Shown here: in pieces, positions 25,261 to 37,601 of the stretch
How the letters are laid out: each line of letters starts with the position of its first letter
Numbering within the stretch: position 1 is the stretch's first letter
NCBI GenBank assembly: GCA_963693085.1
Contig: OY856413.1
Span: forward strand, 101,630,801-101,694,800
Reading direction: 5' to 3'
Length of the DNA: 64,000 nt
DNA from: Alisma plantago-aquatica
Lineage: Eukaryota; Streptophyta; Magnoliopsida; Alismatales; Alismataceae
Notes under the pieces: model-generated
What the model saw: only the letters and a program-made list of their open reading frames with translations
What the model was told of the DNA's origin: nothing
The model's database searches: none
Position numbers and translations under genes: made by a program

Positions 25261-27431
25261 CTTAATTGTAGCATCCAACTAACAAAACATAATTAACTAA
25301 TGCGGAAGCGTTCACTAAGCAGCAGATTACAGAAAATCACTAAAAATTTTAAACCTTTTTCAAAGAGACCCAATCATAAGAAAAATCTTTCAACAATAAC
25401 CAATGTATTACATTTACATCATGGTTCATAAGTATATATCTTATACCATCTCTTCTCGAGGGTTACAACATCAACTGCCTTGTTAAAAGCTAAACACAGA
25501 CAACATAGTAACCTCGAGGCATCAAGCCAAGATCTCAAAATGATACATTAAAAGCACTAAGTACTAACTCCGAGGACCTGAGAGTACAGAGACGACACAT
25601 AGGACTTCTATCTACCAAACACGATAGACAGCACACTCAACCTGAGTTGTCACTGCTGTCCTTGTAGCTGTTGATGTTCTTCATCCGAAAGATATTCTCA
25701 GTCTCTTTCACACTCGTCTACCTAAAAATGTTGGTTCCCACGGGGGTGAGACAATTGAAAATTGCCCCAGCGAGAGATATAACTCTCTGCCAGAAACATC
25801 ATTATTGTAGTTTAATTAATATAAAACTGAGCAGAGGATAAGCAGTTTAGATCATTCTCATCTTTTAAAGTATTACACCTATCTATGATTGAACAGTAAT
25901 TCATCTATTCTCTTTATAAGAAATAGAAAGAACATGTATACCATTTATCTACCATACATTTTCAACATCTCAAGCTTTACTCATGTCATTCATTATTCTG
26001 ATGTGTCACCCATGATTCATTCTTGTTTCTATTTGTTGGCCTTAGCCAATCTGCTAAACAAGTATTCACTTATGCCAGACATGTGATAATATAAATCATC
26101 ATGTCTTATTCAAGCATTAAACTATATCAATCAGGTATAAATGTTTCAGGCATTGGACTATACCAATCCTGATTACACATCCAGGCATTGGACTTTAACC
26201 AAACCTAATTACAGGCATTAAGCCTCTGTCATGTATTTCTAATTATAGAGGCATGGATAGCATGTGAAACATAACTATCAACATGAGATATCTAGCATCA
26301 TGATTATAATCAACAGTAGCAGTAGGATATCAACATAAGCATGACTATTGTATGTACACATTTACAGTGTTATGCATATCCACAACATAAGTATAATTAC
26401 TATCTCTTAGTTGCACTAAGCATCATCTTTATGTAAAGAGAACAAACAAGGGTTATCATCCAATGTGAAGTGTCATGTATAACCCTAAACAGATATGCTA
26501 TATGGTTGTATTATATCTTTTATTATGTCCTGAGGAAATTGAGGATACCACTCAAAATCAAACTGACCACTACTAAGTCGAAATCAGTGCCATACAAGAT
26601 CTAGGAAGAGCCGGACTCCTAAGATCTTCTCCGCCCCCGGTCAGTATGGGTCCGCCACAGTGACACAAAAGGTCAAGCTGCTAACAGCCTAGTCCATCCT
26701 TGGTACAGGTCACGACACTAGTGAAAGAGGTGGGTACGCATACCCTACCATCTGAGGTACAACCACAGTTGTCCTCTAATATCATCACATATATAATCAC
26801 TGAGACACGACCGCAACCGTTCTCAAACTAAGGGCTAGGTATGACCACAGTCATCCTCGCTAAACACTTGAATTCAGGATGACAAGCACCCCACATACTC
26901 ATCAGTATGCACTCCGAGTTTCCCTTAGGAATACTCGTTTCACCATCTGGCAAGTTCTGACACTCAGATGGATCTATGGCACATGACACTACATGATTAG
27001 AGTTGCACTTGATTAGTTATGCCAATTGGGTGAATTAAGGCTGTATCAAACAAGTGGACATACAAACCCTAATTCACTTCTAGCAAGCATATAAATATCA
27101 AAACCTGAAAATATATAAAACATATGAAACATAATTTCTCATCTCATCATCACATGGTAATATTCACTTGCCATTCATAAGACTACACCAGTCATCATGC
27201 TATCACAGGATATAAATCCTTTTCACAATATTACAGGGTATCAACCCTTATCAACATAAGAGGAATACACCTCATTCAGGGCTCAATCATGCCCATGAAA
27301 CATCTTGTTACTTCTTACTAAGTAACATCTAACCATATGGATCACAAGGCCATTAAACATCTTGTCACCTCTCACTAGGCAACAATAACATATTAACTCA
27401 TGTAATATAATAGTAACACCACTATTTCCTC

Positions 27432-28677
27432 CACAGGGTTAGGGTTTACTATTCACATCAATTAGGGTTTCATGTTCATTTTATCAATACAACCCTAATA
27501 TATTGTTCCATACATCTAGGAGCATCCATCGACATTCCAAGTATTTAATATTCTTATCATTTATCATTAAATGATCATAAACACAAGGTATGAGTTTATC
27601 TCTCATCATTATCATGGTATGATTACATCATACTCCTTTTAGCTTACTTATCAAGTATGTTAAACTCATTACATTTCATTGTGACAATTTACATAACACT
27701 CTCCTTGTGTATCTTATCTAAAAATATTGGATTTGAGATGCATCGAGGTATATCAACCCTGAAATGCTAAATGTGATATCTATTATGTCTCAATGTATCA
27801 CTTCCCTCATCACTTCTATCTTACATGAGTTTATTAACTTATCTTATAATAAGGAATTTCACATCTTAATACTTTCATCCACCAACCTATCACCTTTACC
27901 ATGATGTGCATAGATCACACACTAGGATTGTCCAACTATCTTCAATGATATGGACTCATCTCAAATTAAGGCATTGCCTATTATAAGGTTGCATATAGTC
28001 AACCACTTGAGATATTTCATCATTATAGGGTATTACTCATTATTTCATCGTTAAGGTTTACTCATATCATTACCCAGACATTAGGGTTATGATTTATCAT
28101 CCTATTGCCCATGATTAGAATTCCAAGCACTATAGCCCAAATTTAGGGTTTTACATAGCTTTACTCTGTGTTAGGTTTAAGGTTTCATATGACATCGCCC
28201 TCAATTAGGGTTTCACATGGAATCATCCTCAATTAGAGTTTCTCAGGGAATCACCCTCAATTAGGGTTTCACTAATCATCCCAATTAGGGTTTCATTCAA
28301 TTACCCATAAATTAGGGATTCATTATTCATCCAATTAGGGTTTGGCATTTCATTACCTTAAATTAGAGTTACCCAAGTCATTACCCTTAATTAGGATTAC
28401 ACTATTACCCTTAATTAGGGTTACACTATTACCCTAGATTAGGGTTTTACTCAGAATTTCCCTAAATCAGGGTTAGGGTTCGTTAACCTACTCAATTAGG
28501 GTTTCTTGGTATCTTTACTAAGGATCCTACCCTAAATCACCATATGAATCATACTAATGTATGAATTCATTTCTATCATTCTCTCCACTTGATTTGGTTA
28601 CATCAACCATCCGATCAAATACAAACAACTATGTTTGACATAGTTATTGCTTCCATAAACAATTAGGGTTTGCTTAA
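27432..28677. repeat. TTAGGGTTT (telobox-like) cluster, right LTR
   Basis: Same motif arrangement as 20415-21660. Confidence 0.75.
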
Positions 28678-29265
28678 TTGAATAGCCTTCAACTCACAAT
28701 TCCTTGGGAGTTAATCACTCAAATTTGGTGAGTCATTAGAACAAATCATTAGTAACAGTAATCCCAAACAGTCAACCCTTGGTCAACGCATTCAAATGGT
28801 CTTGAGACCATTTACTCAAAAAGGTCAATTAAATCAGGTTGAAAATCAGCACTTAATTCAATTAGGTTTCCCTAATTGATTAGGCTTCAACTCACGATTC
28901 CTTGGGAGTTAATCCCTCAAATTTGGTGGGTCATTAAAAAAAATCATTATGCACAGGAATCCTAAACGGTCAACGCTTGGTCAACACACTCAAACGGTCT
29001 TGAAACCGTTTTCCCAAACAGGTCAAGTTGATCAGGTTGAAAATCAGCATTTAATTCAATTCGATTTATCTAATTGGTTGACCTTCAACTCACGATTCGT
29101 TTGGAGTTAACCCCTCAAATTTGTAGGGTCATTAGAGTACATAATTAGGAACAATATTCCCAAACGGTCAACGCTTGGTCAATCATATCAAACGGTCTTG
29201 AAACCGTTTTCCCAAACAGGTCAAGTTGATCAGGTTGAAAATCAGCATTTAATTCAATTCGATTT
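28663..29265. repeat. Three 198-bp tandem units, right LTR
   Basis: Same arrangement as 21646-22248. The first palindrome here reads AAATGGTCTTGAGACCATTT, changed on both arms relative to the left LTR so that pairing is kept. Confidence 0.9.
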
Positions 29266-30694
29266 GGAGTAGCTATCAAGACCATTTGGCTTGGTACTTT
29301 TCTTTGGATAAGCATCTAGGATAATTTCATCATCCCCTTCCTTCGAACAACCAAGAACAGCAACCGTTCTTGATGGAAATTGCAGCAAAGAAACAAGTAT
29401 GTATCAAATTGAAGAAAACAATCAACAAAGCATAATTGATTGATGCAATAGCAATGATTAAGGGTTTGAGTTATAAAACCCGCCTCCAATTGAGATCCAA
29501 AGCTTCAAGATCACGCCATTAATGGTGGATGAAGCTCTAGCAACTCCTTCTAAACTCGTCCTCAAGCTTTTGGATGAAAAAGTTGGCTAGGGTTGAAGAG
29601 GAGATCAAAATAAGAAGAAATCAATGATTTATTTTTTATTTCCACCATGGAATCAAGGAGAACGAAGATCAAGGACCTTACCAACAGGTTGGGGTCGTCC
29701 TCCTGCTCCTCCACAGCTCCTTAGTCGTTTTCCAAGCAAGAGGAAAGAAAAGAATCCGAAATAGCCTTTGTTTTGGCTTGGTAAAGGTACTTTTATAAGA
29801 AAATTGATGAGAGAGAAAATGCATTATTAAAATGCATTAAATTCCAAAAATATGGCCGCCTCTTCCCCCTAAAATTCCCCTAAAAATCCTTAAGGATGAG
29901 GCTATCTTCATTGCCTCTTATTCCTCTTCATTATCCATCATTTAAAGAAAATCAAATTAAGCACCTTAATGCTTATTATATTAATATCCATATGTGAGTG
30001 CGTTTTCTTTTCCTTATAATAATGGTGAGTGGAATTTCACCTTCTTAGGATATTTTCGTTCCTTATCTTGGAAAAAGAACGTCCATCCTTATTCAAAATC
30101 AACCAATAACATTTTGGTTGAAGGCCCTTTAATTAATACATTCATTTTTGCCCTAATTTGAATTAGGGTTTCACTTATGATTAAATCTTGATTATTTTAA
30201 TATCAAGATTCTCTCTCCTCCAACTTAATTCAAATGAGGCACCCCTCTCATTTTATTTGCTCTACATGATGCCAAGGAACATTAAGGACCTTATTGAAGT
30301 GGTAATTTGCATATTGAACCCTAGGTTTTGGGTAAATTGCACATTACACCAAAACTAGGTTTTCATGCACATACATTGCTTTATCAGCTCTTTCTTGGTA
30401 TTCAAGCTTCCATAAGCCATACCTCAGCATCATTTTTACTCTCATTATGATTCAACACATGAGGAACATATTATCATGCACAATTTGCACTTAAACCCCT
30501 CAACTTGGGTAATTTGCACTTTAGTCCAAAACAGGCAAAACATTGATTTCAACAATGTTAAAAAAGGACTAGAATTGCAATATAAGTTCCTCTTGAACCC
30601 TAATTACCTTTCACAAGATAAGATTAAGCATTTAATCATCTTTCTTAATCAAAACACCTAGGGTTAAAGTATAACCCAGGTCAGGGGTGTTACA

Positions 30695-30699
30695 TTTAT
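30695..30699. repeat. Target-site duplication TTTAT, right copy
   Basis: Matches 18245-18249. Confidence 0.9.
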
Positions 30700-32400
30700 G
30701 GTGATATTTTGATGCCCACATCCCAATGAAATTAGTTTGTGGTTTTTGTTTAGACTGGAAAAGGAAACATGTGGTCTTATCCTTTGTCAAAGATCTAAAG
30801 GAGAAATTATATAGTTTGATCCTTTTCTTAGTTGTTTTATATTATAATTTTATATGATATTTCCTCTCAATGTGTTTAAGATCTATTTATGCGATCCTGG
30901 TGTTTGAAAAGACAACTAGGTGCTAATTAGAAAATCTTAATGATCTTTTAACCGCGTTCTATACATGATGATTGTGTCTATTCCTTCCTTCATCTGCTTC
31001 TTTATAGGTTTGTTTATACGTGTGTTTATGTTAATTTGTTTATTTGTTGAATTTTCAAAGATTATCTATGGGAGTCTATCTGTTCCTCTAGAATTTATTT
31101 TAAGAAATGCCAATGCCAAATTTTATTAGAGAAGAAGAAGCAAACACAAATGACATTGATAGTACTAGTGCTTTCCACATTTGACATTTCAACGAAAATA
31201 AAATAATGATAGCTTCATAAAATGCATGTTAGTGGCTCTAACTCTAAGATAAAGAACTCAAATCAATGATAGGAAAACAAATAAACAATAAATTCTATAA
31301 TAATTTCTATCACATTGGAGATACAAAAGAGAAGACCAACGAGGAAGTTCATTAGGTCTTTCTAATGCAATATCAAAGAAGAACAAAGAATGATATAATT
31401 AAGAGTCCTTCGAAAAAGTATCAAACTCCATGAAAATAAGGAACCAACCATCGCTAGAATAGTGAACCACCAAGAAGGTAACCAACAACATATATACTCC
31501 TTTTAGAGTGAAAAGGATCAAATTCACTACTCAAACCGTGGTGATAGGCAACCATAAATAAACAAATATCTTTGAATGATCCCAAGCATAATAAAAACAA
31601 TAAAATATTAAAAACCCTATTTACAACCCGTGGGCAAGGAAAACTCAAAGAGGAGCAATGAAGGTGGGAAGAGGAACAAGGACGTTCACCTTCCAAAAAG
31701 GTATGAACTAATGTCAATGATGGTGATGAATTAAAAGATGAGACAATGATGATATAAAAGTGGGAATGGTGTTCCCATTTATTGTGGCATATCCAATTTA
31801 TATGTCCAGTCTATGATTCTATTCCGAGTTGAATTTCGAACAGCCATGGAATTGAGAAGAACAAGACCACGAGAAGAGTAAAAGAATAAGGTGGCTTGAA
31901 GCCTGTGGCCATTTGCCAATTACAGTAATAGATCGTGGGAGTAAACGACCAATAGCCAATAAGGGGAATTGCCAAATGGCCTTCCGATCGTTTGAGAGAA
32001 TTGAAGCTAGGGGCAAGGCGAGAGGTATATTGGAGCTACCACATTGAGACCATCCTCAATCATCTACAATTACTTGATGTTACCAACAAAAGAGAATAAA
32101 GGGTGCATTTCACTTTTTATTTCTAGAAGTCTTAAACCATGTGGGAAGGAAATTCGATTGAGATGAATGAAGCAAATTTGGTGCTTGTTTAAAGGACCAA
32201 GGTGTGGCTGGAGATTATGAAAGAAGAAGAATAACTCGTACGATAACGAGGCTGCTTTAATATTTAGAAATATGATTGATGACTGGAGACTTTGAACTCA
32301 TGGATATCGGACCAGGGGTCTGGAATTAGTTAGGAGAAAAGAAGTGGCAAGACTTGACAGGTTTCTTTGCAACAATGAATAGATTCCGGGAATGTTATGT
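30700..32400. other. No gene recognised
   Basis: AT-rich at first, then mixed composition. Minus-strand frames at 31454-31717 and 31819-32016 have no recognisable domain. Confidence 0.3.
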
Positions 32401-32900
32401 AGTGCCCTTACGGAGAATTTGCTCAGATGATTCCGTTGTTCTTGTAGTCTAAGCTGAAAGGAAGGAAGTCGGGTCCCATTGGAAGATCAAACGAACGGTT
32501 TGTTCCCTTCCACCTACCGGGAGACAAGGGTAGTGAGGAAAAAGACAAGAGGGGAATGATCGGAAAGTTCGCCGCTTGAGGACACCATTCGCGGGTAGGC
32601 CGAAGCGGCGCATTGTCTCCATTCACGACAAAAAAATCATGGATTGCTTGGCGTAAATTTCTCATGGTGAGAATAAAACATCAGCTCTGGGAGGTAAAAT
32701 ATCATGACAACTGATGGCGCGTAAACCACCCAATAGGCGTACCAATAGGTACGGAAAGTAGAAAGTCTCGCGGCTCATCAGTACATTTTCTTGAAGATAC
32801 AAGCGAAAATACATGACTGGAATATCAATAACCAAGCTATTATATAATGTATTTACCAATCGAATCTCACGAAACATAAACATTGCATACATGCGAATGA
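32401..32900 (-). other. GC-richer patch with open frames, unidentified
   Basis: This patch is visibly richer in G+C than its surroundings. Two minus-strand frames follow each other: 32423-32665 (80 codons, with REWCPQAANFP and SFDLPMGPDFLPF) and 32662-32892 (76 codons), overlapping by 4 bases. I do not recognise either product. An inserted organellar or exon fragment is possible, but I could not match it to a known gene from memory. Confidence 0.25.
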
Positions 32901-33170
32901 CGCCACAAGCATTAAAGAAATAGTTCGCTCATCCGAGAAAAAAAAAATTAAGGAATCCTTTCTTCCTCGTTCTTTACCCAAAACACTCATTGGCGGTCAA
33001 CAATAGAACTAACTAAATAAATACGATTTCTTTTTATGCTAAAGATATAATAAACCTAAATAAATGAAATTCCAGACACTCTTATTCATAAAGAAAGCAG
33101 TATCAATCTGAATTACTAATTTTGAAAGGTTGTTTTATTTTTCCTTTCGACAACCCGTGTGAATAGATCA
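32901..33170. other. AT-rich, nothing recognised
   Basis: No coding sense or repeat visible. Confidence 0.3.
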
Positions 33171-33182
33171 TAAGATGGCAAA

Positions 33183-33570
33183 AATAGGGATGAGCATCAA
33201 ATTAGGTCGGTCCACTTATATTCAGACCAGCATAACACGACCAGACTCGATCCTTATACTATTAATAGACGGACCGGCTTATGTTTTTTTGATCGAGATA
33301 TTTATACGGACTAGATCATGCCCACGGCAAATTCAAACAAACAACGCAAATGCCTAGATTTATTACATTTTACTTAAAGCATCCATTACATGTTTATGTA
33401 TATATAACCACATCGTTCTATATATATTGGATACTTTTGTATACAATTGTTTTCAATTATAATCTATTTGTCATTCATATTATTATGTCTAAAGGTAAGA
33501 AAAATATATGTAAATTATACTTGCCATTTTGATATAGTGTTAGCAATAATATACTACGTACGAGCCCTAA
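33183..33570. mobile_element. Possible decayed hAT-like element
   Basis: Starts TAGGGATGAGC and contains GGTCGGTCC...GACCGGCTTATG words like those of the better-defined element at 40499-41352. A CCCTA-type end lies near 33567. The termini and flanking 8-mers do not match well, so the boundaries are uncertain. Confidence 0.25.
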
Positions 33571-36500
33571 AAAAATAATATACCACTTAATCAAAATCTA
33601 AATTGTTTGAAGTATATTATTTACGGCATACGTACTTCAAGTAGCATCTCAATCAAAAATTTATGGAGCATCCTTAAAAATAAAAGTTTATATTAAAATA
33701 ACTGACAAGTTGCATCAATTCTGGAAACAATTAGATGTTTTTTTATTATGTCGTTTAGATATACTAGTTAGTACACATACTTTGTACGCGTCTCATACTA
33801 AAAAAATAATCGGTGTTCTTTCCTTCACCCATGTGCCCAATGTGTTGTTGTCTATACTTCCCATTCCCTCTCCCTTTCATGGTTGACAGTAGATCATTGA
33901 GCCACTAATCTTCTTGACATTTTAGCTTTTTGATAAATCTTTCTGCCTATGGGTATGTCAGCTTTCTCTATAGTGATAGGTTTTGAATATCTCTTTCAGG
34001 ACTTTGTTTCATGTGGTCTTTGTCTACTTAGCTTCTGTAAAATATTGAGTTACTTTTGATAAGGCTCTCTATGTCAATGTGAGGGAATATAATATCCTGG
34101 CATCCACAATATCTCATAACTATTCTAGGTTGAAGGGCACCCTCATTCAAGGGTTGCATTACGATACATCAGACTTTTATAGGATATTTCGACACATCAG
34201 ACCTATTGAATAATTTGGATAAGTGATTCAATTTGGTTATAATTAGAGAACATCTACCCCACAGTTAGATGCCCATATGAAAGGTATGGTAAACTTGAGA
34301 GATGAGTGTGCCCACATGGTATCTCAATTAGCCACATCAGAGGTAAACTGACCTAGTAGGAAGTTTATTTATGAGTAGATCCTCCAAGGAGAATCAACTC
34401 ATCATCCTTTGTGAGGATAACACCTGACTTGACCACCCAAGCTAGTGCTTGCGGACCTATATAGATAATTGATTCGTCTCTTATTGATATGTATGCATGT
34501 TGACTAAAAGATATTGTAAATTTTATTCATTTTCAAAAGTGACAAAGAACACATGTTATCTAGTAGCTCCATTATTAGGACTTCTAGAAAAATTAGTCGA
34601 CATATTATCTTTAATGGATAAATTGAGTGTGAATTAAATGCAAATAGAATATTATATAGTTTATAACCATATTCATTAGATGAAACTCCTCGGTTGTTAA
34701 ATGTATGGGTTTCTTCACAAGTAAGGCAAGGTTATATGTCATTGAATGCATAACACAACTCCCATAATACATGTAGAAGTGGTCATGGTGATTTTAATTT
34801 AAATTTCCAACAATAAAAATATTTTAAATGCAAGATACACACCATCACATGTATCTCCATGTCTCAATCAGGATGTTTACCAACATCCCTACTACGGAAT
34901 CCTTGACACTTAAGATTCACTAAAACCATAAGTAGTCATATTTATAAGAAATTTGAGTACTCAGTATGGTAAATATGAAACGATAATATAGTCAACGACT
35001 CACCACATACGAAAATCATCATTTTTTATAATATTCCTAACATCTTACATGTGCGTTTATTATTTAATTTCTTTCTATAGTTTTGCATATAGATGTCTTA
35101 TCTTGTTCTTTTCAGTTACATTGTTTAGAATCTCACCTTTGCTCGAAAATAAACATGTGACTTTATAAACATGTTCATAGTATTATTGTTTTTCTTTTAA
35201 AAATATGTACAAGTCCAACACAACCACGTCATGTAGCATTTCTCATCCAAATGCTATGAGTCGATATTAATTTGAAGATAGCATGCACATGTATTATACA
35301 ACACGACTGCCAACATATAATTGAATTATTCAAAACAAACTTATTCAAGGGACCATGTGCAAAACATAATTCACTGTCATTTACTCGAGTAGTTGACCTA
35401 AGTGGTTTTATGCTTAAAAACATGTTGAATAACAATTATGGTAAATTTGTGATAAATGAGTAATATGTGGAAATCCCTTTCAGCAAAATCTCTATATTTT
35501 TTCCCTTGGAACCATATTTATATAGTATAATTCAATCACATTTGCAACATATTATAAAATAATATGTCAACCCTTTTCTTTGTGTCCATTATAAAATCTC
35601 ACTATCATCACTAACTTCATTCTTGTGAATTGAATATTCCTCCACTCAACCAAATGATTTATGGAGATAAAACTACATCTCACATTCGTGGTTTGACAGG
35701 GATTTTAGCTCATGCAAAAGGTGAGCACATTAAATATATATGGATGTTGATAAATATGTGCTTGTCAGGAACATATGTTTAGATACATGCCATTCATTTA
35801 TATAAAAAGTAAATGTGGATAATCTTTTACGGTATCAATCATAGAAAACAATTTATTTACATACAATAAAACTCTATATTTTTATTAATCATAAAATTTA
35901 CTACATCTAACTAAATGGTAACTTTTTTTCTATTTACAAGTAAAAAAATTGAAATGGCATGTGATATTAGAAATTACAAAATGTGTAACTGATAGTTATT
36001 TGATCCTTCAAATATAAACTATCAATATTTAATATTATTAGAATTATTATACCTCCATAGAAACATGACCTATCATATCCAATTTTGATGTTTTTGCTTG
36101 TTATATTGGAAGAACATCAAATGTAATTTTCCTTCTCTTAAAAATTCATTAATATACTTATCAAGATTTATTGTTATTAACAACAAAATGAAAAATATTG
36201 GATATATTTATTCTATATGATATTATATATACCAAACTATGAACATATATCATGTTTATGAAGTAAACTCCATTCATCAGAACAAGGATACCACAAAATA
36301 AGAGTTTCATACATTCCATCTTGTCAATAGGTTATATGGAGTTGTGGATAAACATGCATATGAAATCCCTTCTAATACATTAGAAAAAAGAAGAGCATGT
36401 GCTTTAGTTACTTCTATGATTTTACTATTAACATTAGCAAGTTTGACAATGTATATGTTGAAGTTGTAGCTTGAATATGTTATGACATATATATTTGACA

Positions 36501-37347
36501 CATTTTATGTTCTTTTTTTATCAATAACAACTCAAAGTAAACTTTTGTTATGTACACAAATCCTAGAACTTAAATTTATCAAACATTTAGAATTTGTATT
36601 GAAAATAATTTTCTAATTCATATTTTTAGTAATAAGTCACTTTAACAGGTACAACTTTTCATACTTTCATGCTCATAAGAACTGTATATAAGTCTAAAAG
36701 CCTCTATTGAAAAAACAATAAATTATCTGACTTAGCTATTTTTCTTGATTAAATAAGTTTTAGTTTATACTTGATTTAAAATAAAGGCATCAGTCTCTTA
36801 GAGTAACAAAGAAGGTAAATGAAAATCTACATTGTTATACATACATTAACGAAAATGTATTTAATAAGAATAGTATATTACTAAATGATCAACATAGAGA
36901 TGTAAATCATTATTCTATATGATTATTGATCTATTTCTCTTATATTTGTATAAAAAATCAATTTTTATAGAGTTTGTTTATACATTTTCAAATTGAGATG
37001 ATTTATACCAATTTATGAGGATTTTGTATGGTTAAAATAATATTACTATAAATAATAAAAAATTGTATGTGTTGCTTGTGTAGTATTTTAGTGTATTATT
37101 TTGATGTAGCAAGATGTACAAAAATGTTGTTGATATTTAAATTTTATTGTAATTAGTAGTGATGTATGTATGGGTAAATGATATATAATATCCTCCAAAT
37201 AACATTTACATTTACAAAACGAACTATACATAATGAATATTAGAATTACAATACCGATTAGAATATCGAGAATTGGGATAATTTTGATCATTGAGGCTTT
37301 AGTATACAAATACATAATCATTAGGAATACATACAACACAAAATACT
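33571..37347. other. Very AT-rich intergenic DNA
   Basis: About 3.8 kb with A/T runs, scattered stops in all frames and no recognisable gene, RNA or repeat family. Small frames (for example 35229-35435 and 37088-37339, minus) look random. Confidence 0.4.
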
Positions 37348-37361
37348 AAAATAAGGAATGA
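37348..37361. repeat. SINE target-site duplication, left
   Basis: AAAATAAGGAATGA, repeated exactly at 37588-37601. Confidence 0.92.
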
Positions 37362-37587
37362 TGCCCGCAAGGATGTAGCTCACTAGTGATCAGACTATGA
37401 ACGCAGACAAAGGTCTCAAATTTGAATCCTGACAGGTACAAATAAAATTGTGATTTATGTCTGACATGGTTTGTGTCAGAACTGATGGGTCGTACACTTG
37501 GTTTACCATACTCCTCCTGTGTGTGTCAGGCCTCACAGGTCAATGAGGGATTGGGAAGAGAAAGTCTCCTTGATGACTCATTTTTTA
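37362..37587 (+). mobile_element. tRNA-derived SINE (Au-like)
   Basis: A 226-bp insertion with a tRNA-like head. The A box lies in GATGTAGCTCACTAGTGATC (about 37372-37391), the B box in CAAATTTGAATCC (about 37418-37430), with CAGACTATGAACGCAGACAAA between them. The body with GTCTGACATGGTTTGTGTC and TTACCATACTCC matches the plant Au SINE pattern. It ends in a T-rich tail and is flanked by an exact 14-bp duplication, as expected for LINE-assisted target-primed integration. It codes for no protein; transcription would be by RNA polymerase III from the A/B boxes. Confidence 0.88.
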
Positions 37588-37601
37588 AAAATAAGGAATG
37601 A
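37588..37601. repeat. SINE target-site duplication, right
   Basis: Exact copy of 37348-37361. Confidence 0.92.

Larger units (their letters stand above)
23678..25266 (-). other. Interior of the LARD element, non-coding
   Basis: 1589 bp between the LTRs. Only the priming sites and the pol-tail-like TTTCGAGGACGAAATCC (minus strand, about 23698-23715) can be assigned. Short frames here have no recognisable domain. Confidence 0.75.
18250..30694 (-). mobile_element. Non-autonomous Ty3/gypsy-like element (LARD type)
   Basis: A 12,445-bp element with two 5428-bp LTRs, a 1589-bp interior and a 5-bp duplication TTTAT. On the minus strand it starts TGTAACACCCCTGACC, a hallmark of plant chromovirus (Tekay/Del) LTRs, followed after the 5' LTR by a spacer and an initiator tRNA-Met primer site. 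Just before the polypurine tract the minus strand reads TTTCGAGGACGAAATCC, matching the usual pol 3' end of those elements. No gag or pol frame exists. Long LTRs with a short non-coding interior define LARDs, which move with proteins from a related element. The LTRs differ by about 1-2 percent by eye, mostly C/T and G/A changes. Confidence 0.92.
25267..30694 (-). repeat. 5' LTR of gypsy-like LARD
   Basis: 5428 bp, direct repeat of 18250-23677. It carries the equivalent TTAGGGTTT cluster (about 27432-28677) and the tandem 198-bp units (28663-29265). Confidence 0.93.

Noticed and set aside
20415..28677. Interstitial telomere
   Set aside because: The TTAGGGTTT motifs are dispersed singly in unique DNA, occur at the same places in both LTRs and are not head-to-tail TTTAGGG.
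18250..30694. Two separate host loci sharing a segmental duplication
   Set aside because: TG...CA ends, primer-binding site, polypurine tract and a matching TTTAT duplication show an LTR element.
32401..32900. Definite mitochondrial or plastid insertion
   Set aside because: Composition fits but I could not match any organellar gene, so it is left as unidentified.
33183..33570. Full hAT element matching that at 40499
   Set aside because: Ends share only TAGGG, and flanking 8-mers do not match; kept only as a weak candidate.
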